DNA from: Isoetes engelmannii | Lineage: Eukaryota > Streptophyta > Lycopodiopsida > Isoetales > Isoetaceae | Reading direction: 5' to 3' | DNA length: 20,545 bases | NCBI GenBank assembly: GCA_011763485.2 | Contig: JAANSK020281602.1 | Coordinates: 1-20,545 of the forward strand | Shown: piece after piece, positions 9,301 to 18,429 of the stretch | Layout of the letters: each line of letters starts with the position of its first letter | How positions within the stretch are numbered: the first letter of the stretch is position 1 | Notes under the pieces: model-generated | The model's input: the letters and a program-made list of their open reading frames with translations, nothing else | What the model was told of the DNA's origin: nothing | Databases searched by the model: none | Program-made: the position numbers and the translations under genes

Positions 9301-12300
9301 TCATATCTTAAGACAAGCATAAGAAATAAACTACCCAGTTAACTCAAAGCGCAAATAGAAATGAAGAAACAAAATATTAGCCTCTAGGAATTCATGTAAT
9401 TCATATCTTAAGACAAGCATAAGAAATAAACTACCGACTTCCAAATAAACTTTTATTAGCAATCAATGCCCAACATTTTCATCCAATAGCTGGGGAATTG
9501 CACAATTACTTGTATCCTCAACATATATAAAGACTTCACTAATGTCTATAGGAGATCAAGTTGTGTATGAGACCACAATCTGTACGGAAGTAGAAACTTT
9601 GCTAAAAAACTGCATATCTTGTACACTAATTGTGACCAAGAAAAGGAAGCAATATAGTACAAATGTGGAGAGAGCACATAATGATACAAACTAGAAAGCA
9701 TAAAAAGTAGCACAAAGTTGACTTGCAATATTCCAGTCTTCTGTTTGGTTTTTTTATAGGTTCCTAAAGTTATTCCTTCAGTATTATGATTGCTAAAAAA
9801 ATAACAAAAGAAAAGAAGAGTTTAATACTACGAAAGACACATAGGGTCTATGAGACCAAATAATACAGCAAATCTTCAACATCTACAAGCATTCTCCTTG
9901 TTGAAAGTGCTAGTTAAATCTAGCAAAAAAGGAAGACTAAAACTTAGCAATAAAGCTTATTAATGATTCTGTATCCTACGAGTTTTAATGTACCCAGCAG
10001 ACCCTTGACTTCCTCCTCGTATTACTGTTTAATGATGTCGGAACAAGCAGGAAAGAAGAAGTCACACTGTTTGTTTGATTCTGAATCAGCTAATTTTTGT
10101 TTGAGCAGATTTCTTCTGAATTTACTGAGTTCATATTTAAAGAAAGCAAGGCACTTCTGGCCTCAAAAGTTCATGAGCTGCCTCAAAGTGTGGGTCCCTC
10201 AGAAGACAGTGGTCCTTCCCCTTATTTCATAGTATGCTGGACACAAAAAGATAGTCTTCTTCTGATTTCACCCTCCCTATGTTGCACATTTGACAGAGTC
10301 TTTGTTCACATGCTCTGCCCTTAGCCCAGCCAGCTTCAATCTCTAACTGATGAGACGAGACAAGGAGATGCCCCAATACATTCCTGAGTTTATGTGACAA
10401 ATGGGTATGTTAGCACCCAGGACGTTGGAGGGGAACCATCTCTAGAGATATTCAACAAATTGACCAGTAGAATTGTCTTCTGATTCGAAGAGGTCCTCCT
10501 GTCTGCTACATACATATGCGTTCCAAACGATTATTGGGAACTGAGCGAGTGTTGGTAGCTGCGCGACTGTGTTTAAATGGTGGAAGGTGATATATTGGGA
10601 GCCCATTTTATTGAACATTTTGCATGTGCGGGAAAACCAGCTAACTTTACCTGAGTTGCCTTTGCCTTCCCTTTTGTGTATCAGCCAAAGACTGGAGTCT
10701 ATTTAAAATAAGACGCCACCATAATCACGACTTTAAGTTCCAGAGGTTGGCTGCAAATTCTGCCAATACCATGTCAGTGGAACTGAGGCTTTGCTCCTGA
10801 TCATTTTTGACATCACTATATTTGGAGCCTCTTAAATTGATTTCACTCATCTTCTCTGAGATCAGGTGCCCAAACTTGTGCGCCATACAAAGCCGCTGGT
10901 TTAACCACAAAACCTTGCTTTACCCCATTGTACTCATCACCTGCTCCGACCATTTGGTTAAATCTGCCCTAGACATTCTCAAAAAGCACGAGAACTGCCT
11001 AAATAAGATCATCTGATATCCCTAAACATTTCAACCTCTAAAATAGTATGTTTCTAGGAATTCTATCAAAAGCTTTACAGAAATCCACAAAGCAGCAGAG
11101 AGCTCTTTCTTTTTTGCTTCCTTGATACAGCTCTTAAAGTAAAGATATAGTCTATTGCGGAGAAGTTTTTCCAAAACTCTTTCCCCTGCATGTTTGCTGA
11201 CAATCAGCTCTAGCGGTCCCATATAGCTTAGCCACCACGCGTCTAATCATCATCATTGACCAATAGTTCCCAGGATTCCTGGAATCACCTGCTTTATTGA
11301 TTGGTTTTGAAACATCAATAGAAGACCAATTATCTAAGAATACAGCAAATATGGCTTCATTAATGAGGCCAATGATGAGTGGAGCGAGTGTATTAATGCC
11401 ATGAATTAACTGTTCTGACTGTAGCTCCTTGCAGTCCTTTTCCTTTCCTTCGTTCAGTTTCTCAATGGCCCTTTAGATGAGCAGTATGGAGAAGAAAGAT
11501 GAAGAATCTGGCCTCTGACCAACTATTTCTCCTCCACTAGTCCTTGCGTGGAGACATCCAAAAGAGATGTGGCATAAGACTTTCAAATCTGGAGGTCTGT
11601 GAGTGGCCAGGCTTGTTTTATCAACATTAGTTCCTTACAAAACTGAATGTTGCTACATAGAAGACTCAGCATGTCCTTCCACACTTTGTGTTTATAAGCT
11701 TTCTTAGAGGCTGCAATGACTCATCATCACAAGTCAAAGCGTATTGAGCTGTTTATGGAAAGCCTTAACAGTCCTTGTCATAACGCCAATTCTGCGGCAT
11801 CTGCCCTCTATTGGTTCGAGGCTTTTGGGCGCGAACTTTGTAAGGATAGGTACATAGAGCAGCTTGATATAATGATTTAGCAAACTTAAACGCTTTCTCC
11901 TTGAGTGTATCCAATGATTGAATCCCAGTTGGAGATGTTCATTGTAAAGTGGGTCTAGCGAGTCATCCAATTTAAACTGATGGTAAAAGGCATTCTCTAG
12001 TGGTGAAGACTGCAAGACATGTGAGGGTTTTATGTTAAAGGCCAGAGGAGCATGGTCTCCATATGGAGGGATGTCTTATATACAAACACTTTAATCTGGC
12101 TGATAAATAAAAGTGCCCATCAAGTAGTCTACTACACTGCTACCCCTTTGTGAGGAGCACAGATGAACTTATCATATAGAGGCCAATAGGGAAGGCCATT
12201 AGAGATAATTAAATTATGTACGTGCTCCAATTGCAGCAAGCAATGCCCATACTTGGCGATTGTAGCAGCTTTGTCAACTGAGACTCGGAACTCTGTTTGC

Positions 12301-15300
12301 GTTTCCCTAGGGTGGAGACTTAGCAAGATAATGGGATCTCTGTCCATATCAATCAAATGCACCTGGTGACCAATGTTCCGGCATGAAATTGCCAACCAGC
12401 AATACCTCTTCTTTGTTGGCGAATTCTACAAGATCCTCTTAGAGTGCCAGAAGCGGGAAGGAGCCATCATTTGTCTCTTGATCTGTGTACTTTTGACTGG
12501 TAAGGAGGAAAGTAGCAGGCTGCTATGTACAAGTCTGAGACGTGAGTCTTTTGATCCTAACCCAAATGAAGCGTGCCAAGTCATCTTTTTTAATCACCTG
12601 AATCATCCCCGGAAGCTCCAACTTCAATATAGCGCCATCCCACCTGAACCTCTACAATACCCTTCACTAAGACACAAAACCTCTAAAGAAGGGTCTTCAA
12701 CTCTTCACACACAGTACAGAACATCTAAAATACAGTGTTTACCAGTTGTTTGTGTCATGCTTTGCTCTTCCAACTTCAGTCTCTAGGTGGTGCGAATTGG
12801 TTTCCTAGAGAGATGTATATCTGAATAGTCTGTATGTACTTACAAATATGTGATGATTCTATTGCTGACCATGATGCAGGTGGGCGATAATAGAATTGAG
12901 AAGGCCAATCAAAAGAATCCAATTGCCTTTAAAAGCCACCATTACCCAACTCCATTTGGTGCCAGGTTTGATGAAATTAAGGCAAACCAAATATTATTTT
13001 GCAGCCTCCTAGTATGCAACTTGTTCATACTTGTTCACCATGTGCAACAAAGGATACTATCTAAAGTTACTGAGGGAAGTACATATATATGGAGCAATAC
13101 CTGAGCTCAACTTAAATCCACTTCCTAGATCTTAAATCAATTCCCCACGTCTCAACTCATCCAGTGGTGCTGCAATGTGGTACAATGTTTTTTGAGTTTG
13201 GACATTGTTCGTGTCTTAAAATTAGTGCAATGCATTGCCCAACAATCAGGGTTGATTTGAAGACATCCATGTCACAATCTAATAAAAACATGACCAGACT
13301 CGCAATCAATAGCAAGGCCCTCTCACTCGCTTCTTCAGGTACTATCTCTCCCAATCTTGTTGCTGAAGACTGAATCAAGTCTTCGGAGGTCTAAGCATGT
13401 TGCAACACATGTTGGCAAATGGCTCTAATGGATTAAACTTCATGCAAATGGCAGCCTATCCAAGCATAACGCAAGGCTTTTTGCAATAGGGTTTACACAG
13501 CAAGCTTACAACCAAAATACAATTTAGTGTGATTTTGCAACATTAACGATGCCAGAGATACTTGCTCAAAGTTTCTAAGTTTCAGTAGAAAGGAACAAAT
13601 CTGCTCAAGTGGTTAGTGAGGCAAATCACATGCCTTTAGGACTTGAAATTGGACCATTCGGTTTGGAAGAAGTACTACCATTGGCTATATTGCTTCTTTT
13701 ACGTATTTGACCATCAGAATGCATGCTTATATCAGTTGGTGGGGCAATTACGTAAGATTTTCCTTGAAATGTGATAGGATGCTGTATCCATGAGGTGCTA
13801 GAAGACATGAAAGTTCATAACCTGGAACACTCGCCTAAAGCAAAAACATATTGTAGCATGGCCGGGTCAGAGGTGGCTCTAAAAGATCTGACACTGGGTT
13901 AAAAAAATCCCAATTAAGTTGGTTAGGCAGATTAACTCTATGTAACAATCAGAGTCTGGTATCAGAAAGAAAAAATATACAATTATGGTTATATTTTATC
14001 TCATGTTTGGCTCCAGTTTATGAAATTCTAGCCTCTGGAAACCTCAATGCTAAATTCAGCTGCAGTGGCAAGTTGAATAATGGACCCTTCAGCCTCCTTA
14101 CCCTTCTTAGATTTATTATTTTACTTGCGTCTGATAGAATAAGAAATGCAAAAGCATGTTTGTCCTCATCCAATTGGTCCTTAAGAGGAGTAAAGGGTTT
14201 CATCCCAAGAAACTTTTCCTCCAACTTCACACGAAGAGTTGCTGAAACACATATGCAGCCTTAAAGCCAAGATACATACCCTAAGGGCTTGATATTTCTC
14301 ATTTTTGTGCGAGAAGCCAAGAAGGTTGTATTGGTATCCATACGTGCTTTAACCAAAGCTGGAGAAACACTCCATAGAATGTTAAGTTTTCTTTTCTTCC
14401 TTACTTCCTGTGCCAAGGCCATTATTAGAATTGTGCACCTACTCAAGGTCCATTCTTTCTTGCTTTTTCTCCTCTTCCCCTTAGAGCATGCCTTTTAGTC
14501 CACCCAAATGTCTGTTATCCCATCTATTTTGTCTTGTCTGATATGGACTTTACAGCAGAGCATCTAACACCAAAGAAATGCCTCCTGTTTCTTCCTGAAT
14601 GGAAAAGGTTCACAATCTAGACATAAAGTGCAGAGGCATTGCTCAATGTAGATGTACCATTATTTTCAAATCATAATGGTGCATGGCTAAAACAACTCAA
14701 TATGACCCTAATTTTTGGAAGTTTTGGCTGCACAATTTGATAGTGAACTGGTTCAGGGTATCCTAGGGCCAAAAAGATATCCTAGAACTTTAACTTTACA
14801 CTAAAAGTGGAAAAAGTCATCCATAACCAACTCCAAATAATATCTTCGCTTCAAAAATCTAGCAAGAACATCATACCACAGTAAAGGAGTCTTTGTCAAA
14901 CTTACCAAGTACTTGTAGCATAAAAAGCCTGATATGGGACATCCATAATAATTAATAACATGTGGATGAACTACTTTCGTAAGGGGTCTTAGAAGACATC
15001 CAATCTCCTCAAGTAAAGAAGAAATTTGTTCCATTGTTCCATCAGCATGGAAATGTTCCATATTATGAACTGAGGTAGACAAAAGCCGCAAAAGTGAGGC
15101 TAATAGCAACTTTTTGTCTTTCTCAACTGTGTGGTTGCCTCTAGCGTGAATATAAGAACTGTTTAATATGATGCTGATAGACTCAATGTAAGTTACCACT
15201 GCCATAACTACCATCTCCTCAGAAGCAGCACAGCACAGATTTTTTCCAATATTTTGTAAAATGAGAACCAAATTCATAATGCTCCTGAAATCTCTATTAT

Positions 15301-18100
15301 CAACAGATGTATTATTAGAATCACTGGCCTCCACATTAGTATTTTCTTCCGAAAAGGAACACCAATTCCTAGCTGTGTCACATAACATCTTAAGGAACAA
15401 TCTCCAAACTGTCACCTGCAAGACAAAAACATCTGGAGATGTATAGAAGCATTGAGCAATATTCTGAATCAAATACCCTAAAGATTAGCATTTCCTTCAA
15501 CAAAGTAGTTAGTGACTTATTTATGCTGACAACACTGACTATTAAACATTTTCCGTTTTAACAACCACCAGCTGCCTAGCCTAATGTAAATGCTCTCCAA
15601 ATGCATAATTGGATCTTTTTAAAATTTATATTCTACTTGGGAACCCCAATAACCACCTTTGTTCTCTAGGCCCTTACCATGCATATGATTTCAAAACAAC
15701 AGAAACTTTAAATTAAATCATTTTTCTATCTAGCCAGGCAGGAAGAAGCTCATACCGATTTCTTGAAGTGATCAGAAAAGCAAATGAGCACCTTTGAAGA
15801 TATGTGGGCAATAAACTGGTTATTATGGCTCAGCAAGGTCATCTGCCAGTCAAAGAACTTAAGTTCTAAACAGAGGACACTTGAAACTGAAATGCCCCAA
15901 ACTAATTTAGATAATTACAAAGGGAAATTAGAAAATGCATTGCATTATCAGAAACTGAAAATGCCCAATATTCTTGCAGATAGGAAAATCCCTAGCTTAT
16001 GAAGTACCAGGATGAAACATGCATGTAAAATGAGCTTACCAAAACATGTATGTTATCCAAATTCTGGCAAAAATAAGTACTGTCACCAGCAAACTGAAAG
16101 CAGGTGTCACGAACCCTCACCGCACATGGATGATTCTTTGACTCCTGCATTGAGAACATATGAATGAGAGAAGCAAACAGAGAAAACAGACATGTTTTCA
16201 AGATCCTGTTAGTATTATTGCACACCTAACGATGACCTGGCATTGCACGCCGGCATTGCATTCCTGTTGTTAACATAACTATAAGCCATAGTTATGCTAC
16301 ATCTAGTTTGGTGGTTGTTTTCATTAGATAGAGCTCGCTTCTGTCCTTGCAGATTTGTCAAAATTACTGTGTATTTTTTCATGGCTGCTCTTCATTTTTG
16401 GAAATTTATCTCTCATGCCTTACTGGATGGTCAACTTCTTTTTCGAGGTAAGATGCATAATTTGAGTGTGCAAATATGAGAGATTATTTAGAGCAGTTGA
16501 AAGGGTAAAATGACAAATACTTAAGCTTAATAAAAAGCATATGAAAGAGGCTCATTACTCTGGGATTCAGACTTATTCCAAGTCAGATACAGTTTCTTCC
16601 ACCTCGGATTCTTTTCCTCTCCTTCTATCTTCTACCACTGATCCAGCAGGGGTGTGTCCTCAAACAGAGTCTAATAAGATAGTACTCCATATCTACGTCG
16701 GTATTGGAGCAAGAAGGGTCACTTTAGAAGAGATTGTTGACAACTGTAAAAGATGTTAATCAATACCTAAAGGTTTAATTTCAGCTTTCAGCTAAAGACT
16801 CGTCCAAGCCGACTTCTAGGGCACCTATTTCTCAATCAGCTCCGTTATAAGAGCCTTAACTACAAGTTCCTGATATTCCTTTGCAGGATGTTGAGCCTCA
16901 ATTTCTCCATACAGTTGCTGCGCATATCAAACAGGACGTTTGGCTAGTTGATTCTGGGGCTACTAACACTTAGCAGATAAGCCAGACCTATTCCAAGATC
17001 TGCAATTTCACAATGTGCAATCTGCAACCTCATCATTCTGCAGTGGTTAAGATAGCAGATGATAACTTGGCTAAGTCCAAGGGTAAAGGTACTGTTTCCT
17101 TTGAAACAGATAAAACAAAGTTCCATTCTGATGGCACCTTATCCAAACACAAAGTTAGTTTGGTGGCTATACTGCGGGTTTTGCTCCTGTTGTATGAATG
17201 GATGCCTTGAGAGCAGTCCTAGCTCTTGCAGCTCACAAGCATTGTGTCAGTCTATTGGTTAGATTTCAAGTCAGTTTTTTTCAATGTTGACTTGTAGGAT
17301 GTAATTCAATGTGTATATATAAGCTTCCTGGGCGTATGCAACTATCTTTGCCTCCAACAACAGCATCTTGGTGTTGTTGATCTTTATCTACTCATTTATC
17401 CTCCAGACGTAATTCATTTAGTCTGCTTTTAGTGCCCACTAAGGTCCTCTTCATGTTTTAATCTAAAGAAACATTAATAACATGTTTTAAGAGATTGAAC
17501 AAACATGTTACATCTTTACCGAGCCAGAGAGTCTTTTCTCTAGAAGAAGTTCTACCATTTCATGCACCTGCACAGAACAGAACAAGGAAAAGCACTGTAA
17601 ACATTCTTCAAGCATGTCTGGCTATTATATTCAGGGAATAAGATAGGTGTGTTGCCCCTCCATCTTGTTAGGATGGTTCGGGTTTCTAGTCAGATTTTTC
17701 ACATTTGGGATCTCAGCATCCATAAATTGAGACTGATGCACCAGCCAGGCGAAAAATCAAAGTCTTGCATGTAAATGATCCCTAGCCATTCCTCCTACTA
17801 CAAAATACTTTCAATCTAGTCATAAGTACCTACCTTAGACAGTTGTATAAGAATACTTCTGCTCTCGCATCTTTTGTCCAGTGAGTTGATTTTCTGATAT
17901 GCAAAATTGTAGTACCTTAATAAGCATACATAGCACCACTAGAACTCACAGTTTGTATTGCATTGGTTGTTACCTGAAGTAATCGAGAAACTTCCTCCCA
18001 CGTGACACGCGGTAGATCCTTAAATCAAAGCAGAATTTAAGCAGTGTTTGTCAGCTCTAAAAGATTTAACAAGTTTTCTTACCGGATCAACATTTTCCAT
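6163..18100 (-). CDS. Protein Lines homolog (LINS family), 13-exon gene
   Basis: Coding exons joined from high to low coordinates: 18100-18083, 18018-17974, 17893-17834, 17567-17520, 16144-16040, 15415-14906, 9196-8699, 8625-8561, 8179-8021, 7875-7753, 7673-7557, 7152-7124 and 6344-6163. Every junction is GT-AG, phases agree throughout, and the sum is 1959 nt (652 residues plus stop). Family anchors are 'CYKYL/MVLFRLSNN', 'MHLQRRALYLVFKVF', 'FIELYSHE/DDMMIKML', 'YDYSVLVDLLIAP', 'CYLMR/SCLRLLVGTW' and the C-terminal Lines motif 'KEVFPYNPRPLLRR'. The protein is mostly helical and armadillo-like, with no signal peptide or membrane segment. Fly Lines acts in the nucleus in patterning and human LINS1 is tied to cognition; I know of no settled plant role. 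The start is the first in-frame ATG after an upstream stop. The last two exons are the least certain. Confidence 0.82.
6345..7082. other. Candidate intron 12 / downstream region
   Basis: No gene is seen. A short CCCTAACCCTAA stretch occurs at about 6669-6680, along with T-rich tracts. Either this is intron 12 or it is the 3' flank of the shorter gene form. Confidence 0.5.
7124..7152 (-). CDS. Lines homolog exon 12 (29-base candidate; alternative terminal exon to 7083)
   Basis: Acceptor ATTGCTATTAG|GTTTG gives FEAAKQFFK in the right phase, up to donor TTCAAAG|GTAGCA. If that donor is not used, the frame runs to a stop at 7083-7085 after 13 further codons (GSIHEGRAIAQER), giving a shorter protein. 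Family members usually end soon after the FPYNP motif, so the shorter end is plausible. Confidence 0.5.
7557..7673 (-). CDS. Lines homolog exon 11 (Lines C-terminal domain)
   Basis: One base, 38 codons and two bases. It encodes 'AKAGACLEKLANAIEKMHGK' then 'EVFPYNPRPLLRR', the diagnostic Lines C-terminal motif. Acceptor GGTATGTGCAG|AGCATGG, donor CTTAGAAG|GTATAT. Intron 10 is 79 bases. Confidence 0.92.
7753..7875 (-). CDS. Lines homolog exon 10
   Basis: One base, 40 codons and two bases, starting CLRLLVGTWPTFLHSKPEG, then a basic region ('VQRSGRKHHTSQHRE'). Of two nearby acceptors, the lower-coordinate one (TACTGTGCAG|TTGCC) keeps the family's 'CLR...W' block; the other leads to a stop. Donor GAAGA|GTATGT. 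Confidence 0.85.
8021..8179 (-). CDS. Lines homolog exon 9
   Basis: One base, 52 codons and two bases: acceptor TTGTTGGCAG|TGGTATG, donor CTTATGAG|GTATGA. It encodes 'VVLLQFIECL', an unusual insert (SSNSLSYASCLQ) and the conserved 'ISYDYSVLVDLLIAPNTGDT' then FLCYLMR. The insert coincides with a GT...AG-bounded 32-base stretch (8101-8132). Confidence 0.9.
8561..8625 (-). CDS. Lines homolog exon 8
   Basis: Twenty-one codons plus two bases (DDMMIKMLLLLLDFPMALSCF + GA), acceptor CCTTTTGCAG|GATGAT, donor TTTTGA|GTAAGC. The Asp-Asp followed by a Leu run directly after 'SHE' is characteristic of the family. Intron 7 is 73 bases. Confidence 0.88.
8699..9196 (-). CDS. Lines homolog exon 7
   Basis: 166 codons (residues 263-428), phase 0 at both ends, between acceptor TTTCTTATTACAG|ATGG and a weaker donor CATGAG|GTCTGT. 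Family blocks are 'MVLFRLSNN', 'ESPFISSLLPNLGHAI', 'MHLQRRALYLVFKVFIA' and 'LGQAFIELYSHE'. An internal GCA|GTAAGT sequence after VFIA also matches a donor; splicing there would drop the conserved 'FIELYSHE' block, so I reject it. Confidence 0.88.
9236..9435. repeat. 100-bp tandem duplication in intron 6
   Basis: Two directly adjacent 100-base copies (9236-9335 and 9336-9435). I see a single internal difference (AAACGAAG against AAATGAAG) plus one at the boundary. The high identity implies a recent event. The array begins about 40 bases upstream of the exon 7 acceptor. Confidence 0.95.
9960..12800 (-). mobile_element. Decayed LINE retrotransposon (endonuclease, RT and C-terminal Cys/His motif), minus strand
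   Basis: Reading the minus strand, the endonuclease domain is recognisable at about 12680-12030: 'LYIAACYFPPYQSKVH', 'HNLIISNGLPYWPLYDKFIC', 'DYLMGT', then 'GDHAPLAFNIKP'. Reverse transcriptase follows: 'INKAGDSRNPGNYWS' (about 11300-11250), 'FVDFCKAFDRIPRNILF' (about 11090-11040) and 'GVKQG' (about 10925-10912). The sequence then passes quickly to 'ALYGAQVWAPDL' (about 10887-10859), so the YxDD catalytic block is deleted. A C-terminal Cys motif ('SSHQLEIEAG', 'RLCQMCNIGRVKSEEDY', 'CPAYYEIRG') lies at about 10350-10220. Many stops and frameshifts show it is inactive. It lies in the sense direction of the host gene. Both ends are approximate, and no poly(A) or target duplication could be fixed. 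Confidence 0.85.
13157..13600 (-). pseudogene. Coding-like minus-strand stretch, unknown protein, three in-frame stops
   Basis: One minus-strand frame stays protein-like for about 145 codons with three stops. It starts 'PLEQICSFLLKLRNFEQVSL', continues 'LLQKALRYAWIGCHLHEV' and 'AICQHVLQHA', and ends with 'GEIVPEEASERALLLIASLV' and 'FKSTLIVGQCIALILRH'. The hydrophobic spacing suggests helical (ARM/HEAT-like) repeats. I do not recognise the parent. The absence of introns suggests a retrocopy or a transposon-captured piece, and the stops suggest a pseudogene. It lies in intron 6 upstream of the LINE 5' end, on the same strand. Confidence 0.4.
13626..13808 (-). CDS. Coding-like Ser/Pro-rich stretch, unknown
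   Basis: Sixty open codons: 'SSSTSWIQHPITFQGKSYVI' then 'APPTDISMHSDGQIRKRSNI' and a Ser/Asn-rich end. Composition suggests a disordered segment of a real protein. It is on the same strand as, but in a different frame from, the coding-like stretch at 13157-13600. It is unrecognised and may be chance. Confidence 0.2.
   Translation of the reverse strand: MSSSTSWIQHPITFQGKSYVIAPPTDISMHSDGQIRKRSNIANGSTSSKPNGPISSPKGM
14018..14510 (-). pseudogene. Coding-like basic stretch in one frame with one stop, unknown
   Basis: Two open runs in the same minus-strand frame (14446-14261 and 14230-14018), separated by a stop, read as a basic, helical protein: 'SKGKRRKSKKEWTLSRCTIL', 'VSPALVKARMDTNTTFLASR', 'VKLEEKFLGMKPFTPLKDQL'. 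A GTATGT...TTTCAG pair of only about 38 bases lies between them; that is too short for a plant intron and would not keep the frame. I do not recognise it. It could be a retrocopied exon block or part of an unclassified element. Confidence 0.3.
14906..15415 (-). CDS. Lines homolog exon 6 (helical N-terminal domain)
   Basis: 170 codons (residues 93-262), starting VTVWRLFLKMLCDTARNW and ending ISGFLCYKYL. The exon lies between the strong acceptor TTTTTGTCTTGCAG|GTGAC and the donor TACTTG|GTAAGTTT. It contains the helical repeats of the Lines N-terminal domain, with a short acidic/Asn-rich loop near its start. Reading straight through the donor gives 34 more codons before a stop, which look protein-like but do not fit the family order. 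Exon 7 supplies the expected continuation ('MVLFRLSNN'). Confidence 0.9.
16040..16144 (-). CDS. Lines homolog exon 5
   Basis: Thirty-five codons, starting ESKNHPCAVRVRDTCFQF and ending NLDNIHVL, between acceptor TCTCAATGCAG|GAGTC and donor GTTTTG|GTAAGC, phase 0 at both ends. Intron 4 upstream carries a Copia fossil. Confidence 0.85.
16274..16296. repeat. Perfect 9-bp inverted repeat in intron 4
   Basis: CATAACTAT-AAGCC-ATAGTTATG. Just upstream, GGCATTGCA occurs twice (about 16240-16260). Possibly the remnant of a small element. Confidence 0.6.
16860..17290 (+). mobile_element. Copia fossil: protease and beginning of reverse transcriptase
   Basis: Plus-strand Copia parts are visible: the aspartic protease 'VWLVDSGATN' (16938-16967) with 'GKGTVSFETD' after it, then a stretch matching the start of Copia RT ('LRAVLALAAHKHC', around 17190-17250). 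It is broken, with several breaks, looks old, and no LTRs were found. It lies in intron 4 of the Lines homolog, antisense to the gene. The low-similarity sequence at 16541-16760 may be further gag-like material, but I cannot support that. Confidence 0.75.
17520..17567 (-). CDS. Lines homolog exon 4
   Basis: Sixteen codons (VHEMVELLLEKRLSGS), preceded by a strong pyrimidine tract and acceptor (GTTCTGTTCTGTGCAG|GTGC) and ended by donor GGCTCG|GTAAAG, phase 0. Confidence 0.75.
17834..17893 (-). CDS. Lines homolog exon 3
   Basis: Twenty codons (KINSLDKRCESRSILIQLSK) between acceptor GCATATCAG|AAAA and donor TCTAAG|GTAGGT, phase 0 at both ends. Intron 2 is 80 bases. Confidence 0.75.
17974..18018 (-). 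CDS. Lines homolog exon 2
   Basis: Fifteen codons (DLPRVTWEEVSRLLQ) between acceptor GATTTAAG|GATC and donor CTTCAG|GTAACA, phase 0 at both ends. Confidence 0.75.
18083..18100 (-). CDS. Lines homolog exon 1 (start codon)
   Basis: ATG plus five codons (MENVDP) to the donor GATCCG|GTAAGAAA, phase 0. Upstream in the same frame there is no other ATG before a TAG stop. Intron 1 is 64 bases. Confidence 0.65.
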
Positions 18101-18121
18101 TTCAGTAACGTTGGTGATCAA

Positions 18122-18259
18122 ATTATTTCCGCAAGAACGATGGTTAAAGGTCAAATGAAATGAAAGTGCATTCTAAACTGATTGTGGGATATTGTTTTCG
18201 CAAGAACAATGGCTGAAGGTCAAATGAAATGAAAGTGCAATCTAAACTGATTCTTAACG
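18122..18259. repeat. 69-bp tandem duplication upstream of the Lines start codon
   Basis: Two direct copies offset by 69 bases, anchored by CGCAAGAAC at 18131 and 18200, both containing AGGTCAAATGAAATGAAAGT and CTAAACTGATT. The copies differ at a few bases. The array starts about 20 bases from the start codon of the minus-strand gene, so it lies in its 5' leader or promoter. Confidence 0.9.
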
Positions 18260-18429
18260 GCATAAGCGGAGACCTGGGACCCAATCAAAGAGTACAGCAA
18301 GCAATTACTGTTAGGATTAAGAAAAACCCGCCCCAGGGAAAAACCTTGGCAGTAATAGGCATGTTGAGAAATTGGACAATCGGTATATTTCAATTTCAAT
18401 GCAGTGTCCAGGGACATAGCTGAGTGCGT

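Larger units (their letters stand above)
9197..14905 (-). other. Intron 6 of the Lines homolog (5.7 kb)
   Basis: Bounded by TACTTG|GTAAGTTT and TTATTACAG|ATGG, phase 0 on both sides, and joining 'CYKYL' to 'MVLFRLS' as the family requires. It contains a decayed LINE, coding-like stretches of unknown origin and a 100-bp tandem duplication. 9436-9960 and 14520-14800 show nothing I can name. Confidence 0.8.

Noticed and set aside
12373-12786. 137-codon plus-strand frame
   Set aside because: It is the antisense shadow of the LINE endonuclease region.
12850-13104. 84-codon plus-strand frame with an acceptor-like ATGATGCAG
   Set aside because: No donor, partner exon or recognisable motif; it lies between the LINE 5' side and the coding-like fossils on the other strand.
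14801-14905. Open continuation of exon 6 past the donor ('TPLLWYDVLARFLKRRYYLE')
   Set aside because: It looks protein-like, but exon 7 supplies the family's expected next block in phase, and the donor TACTTG|GTAAGTTT is consensus. Kept only as a possible read-through form.
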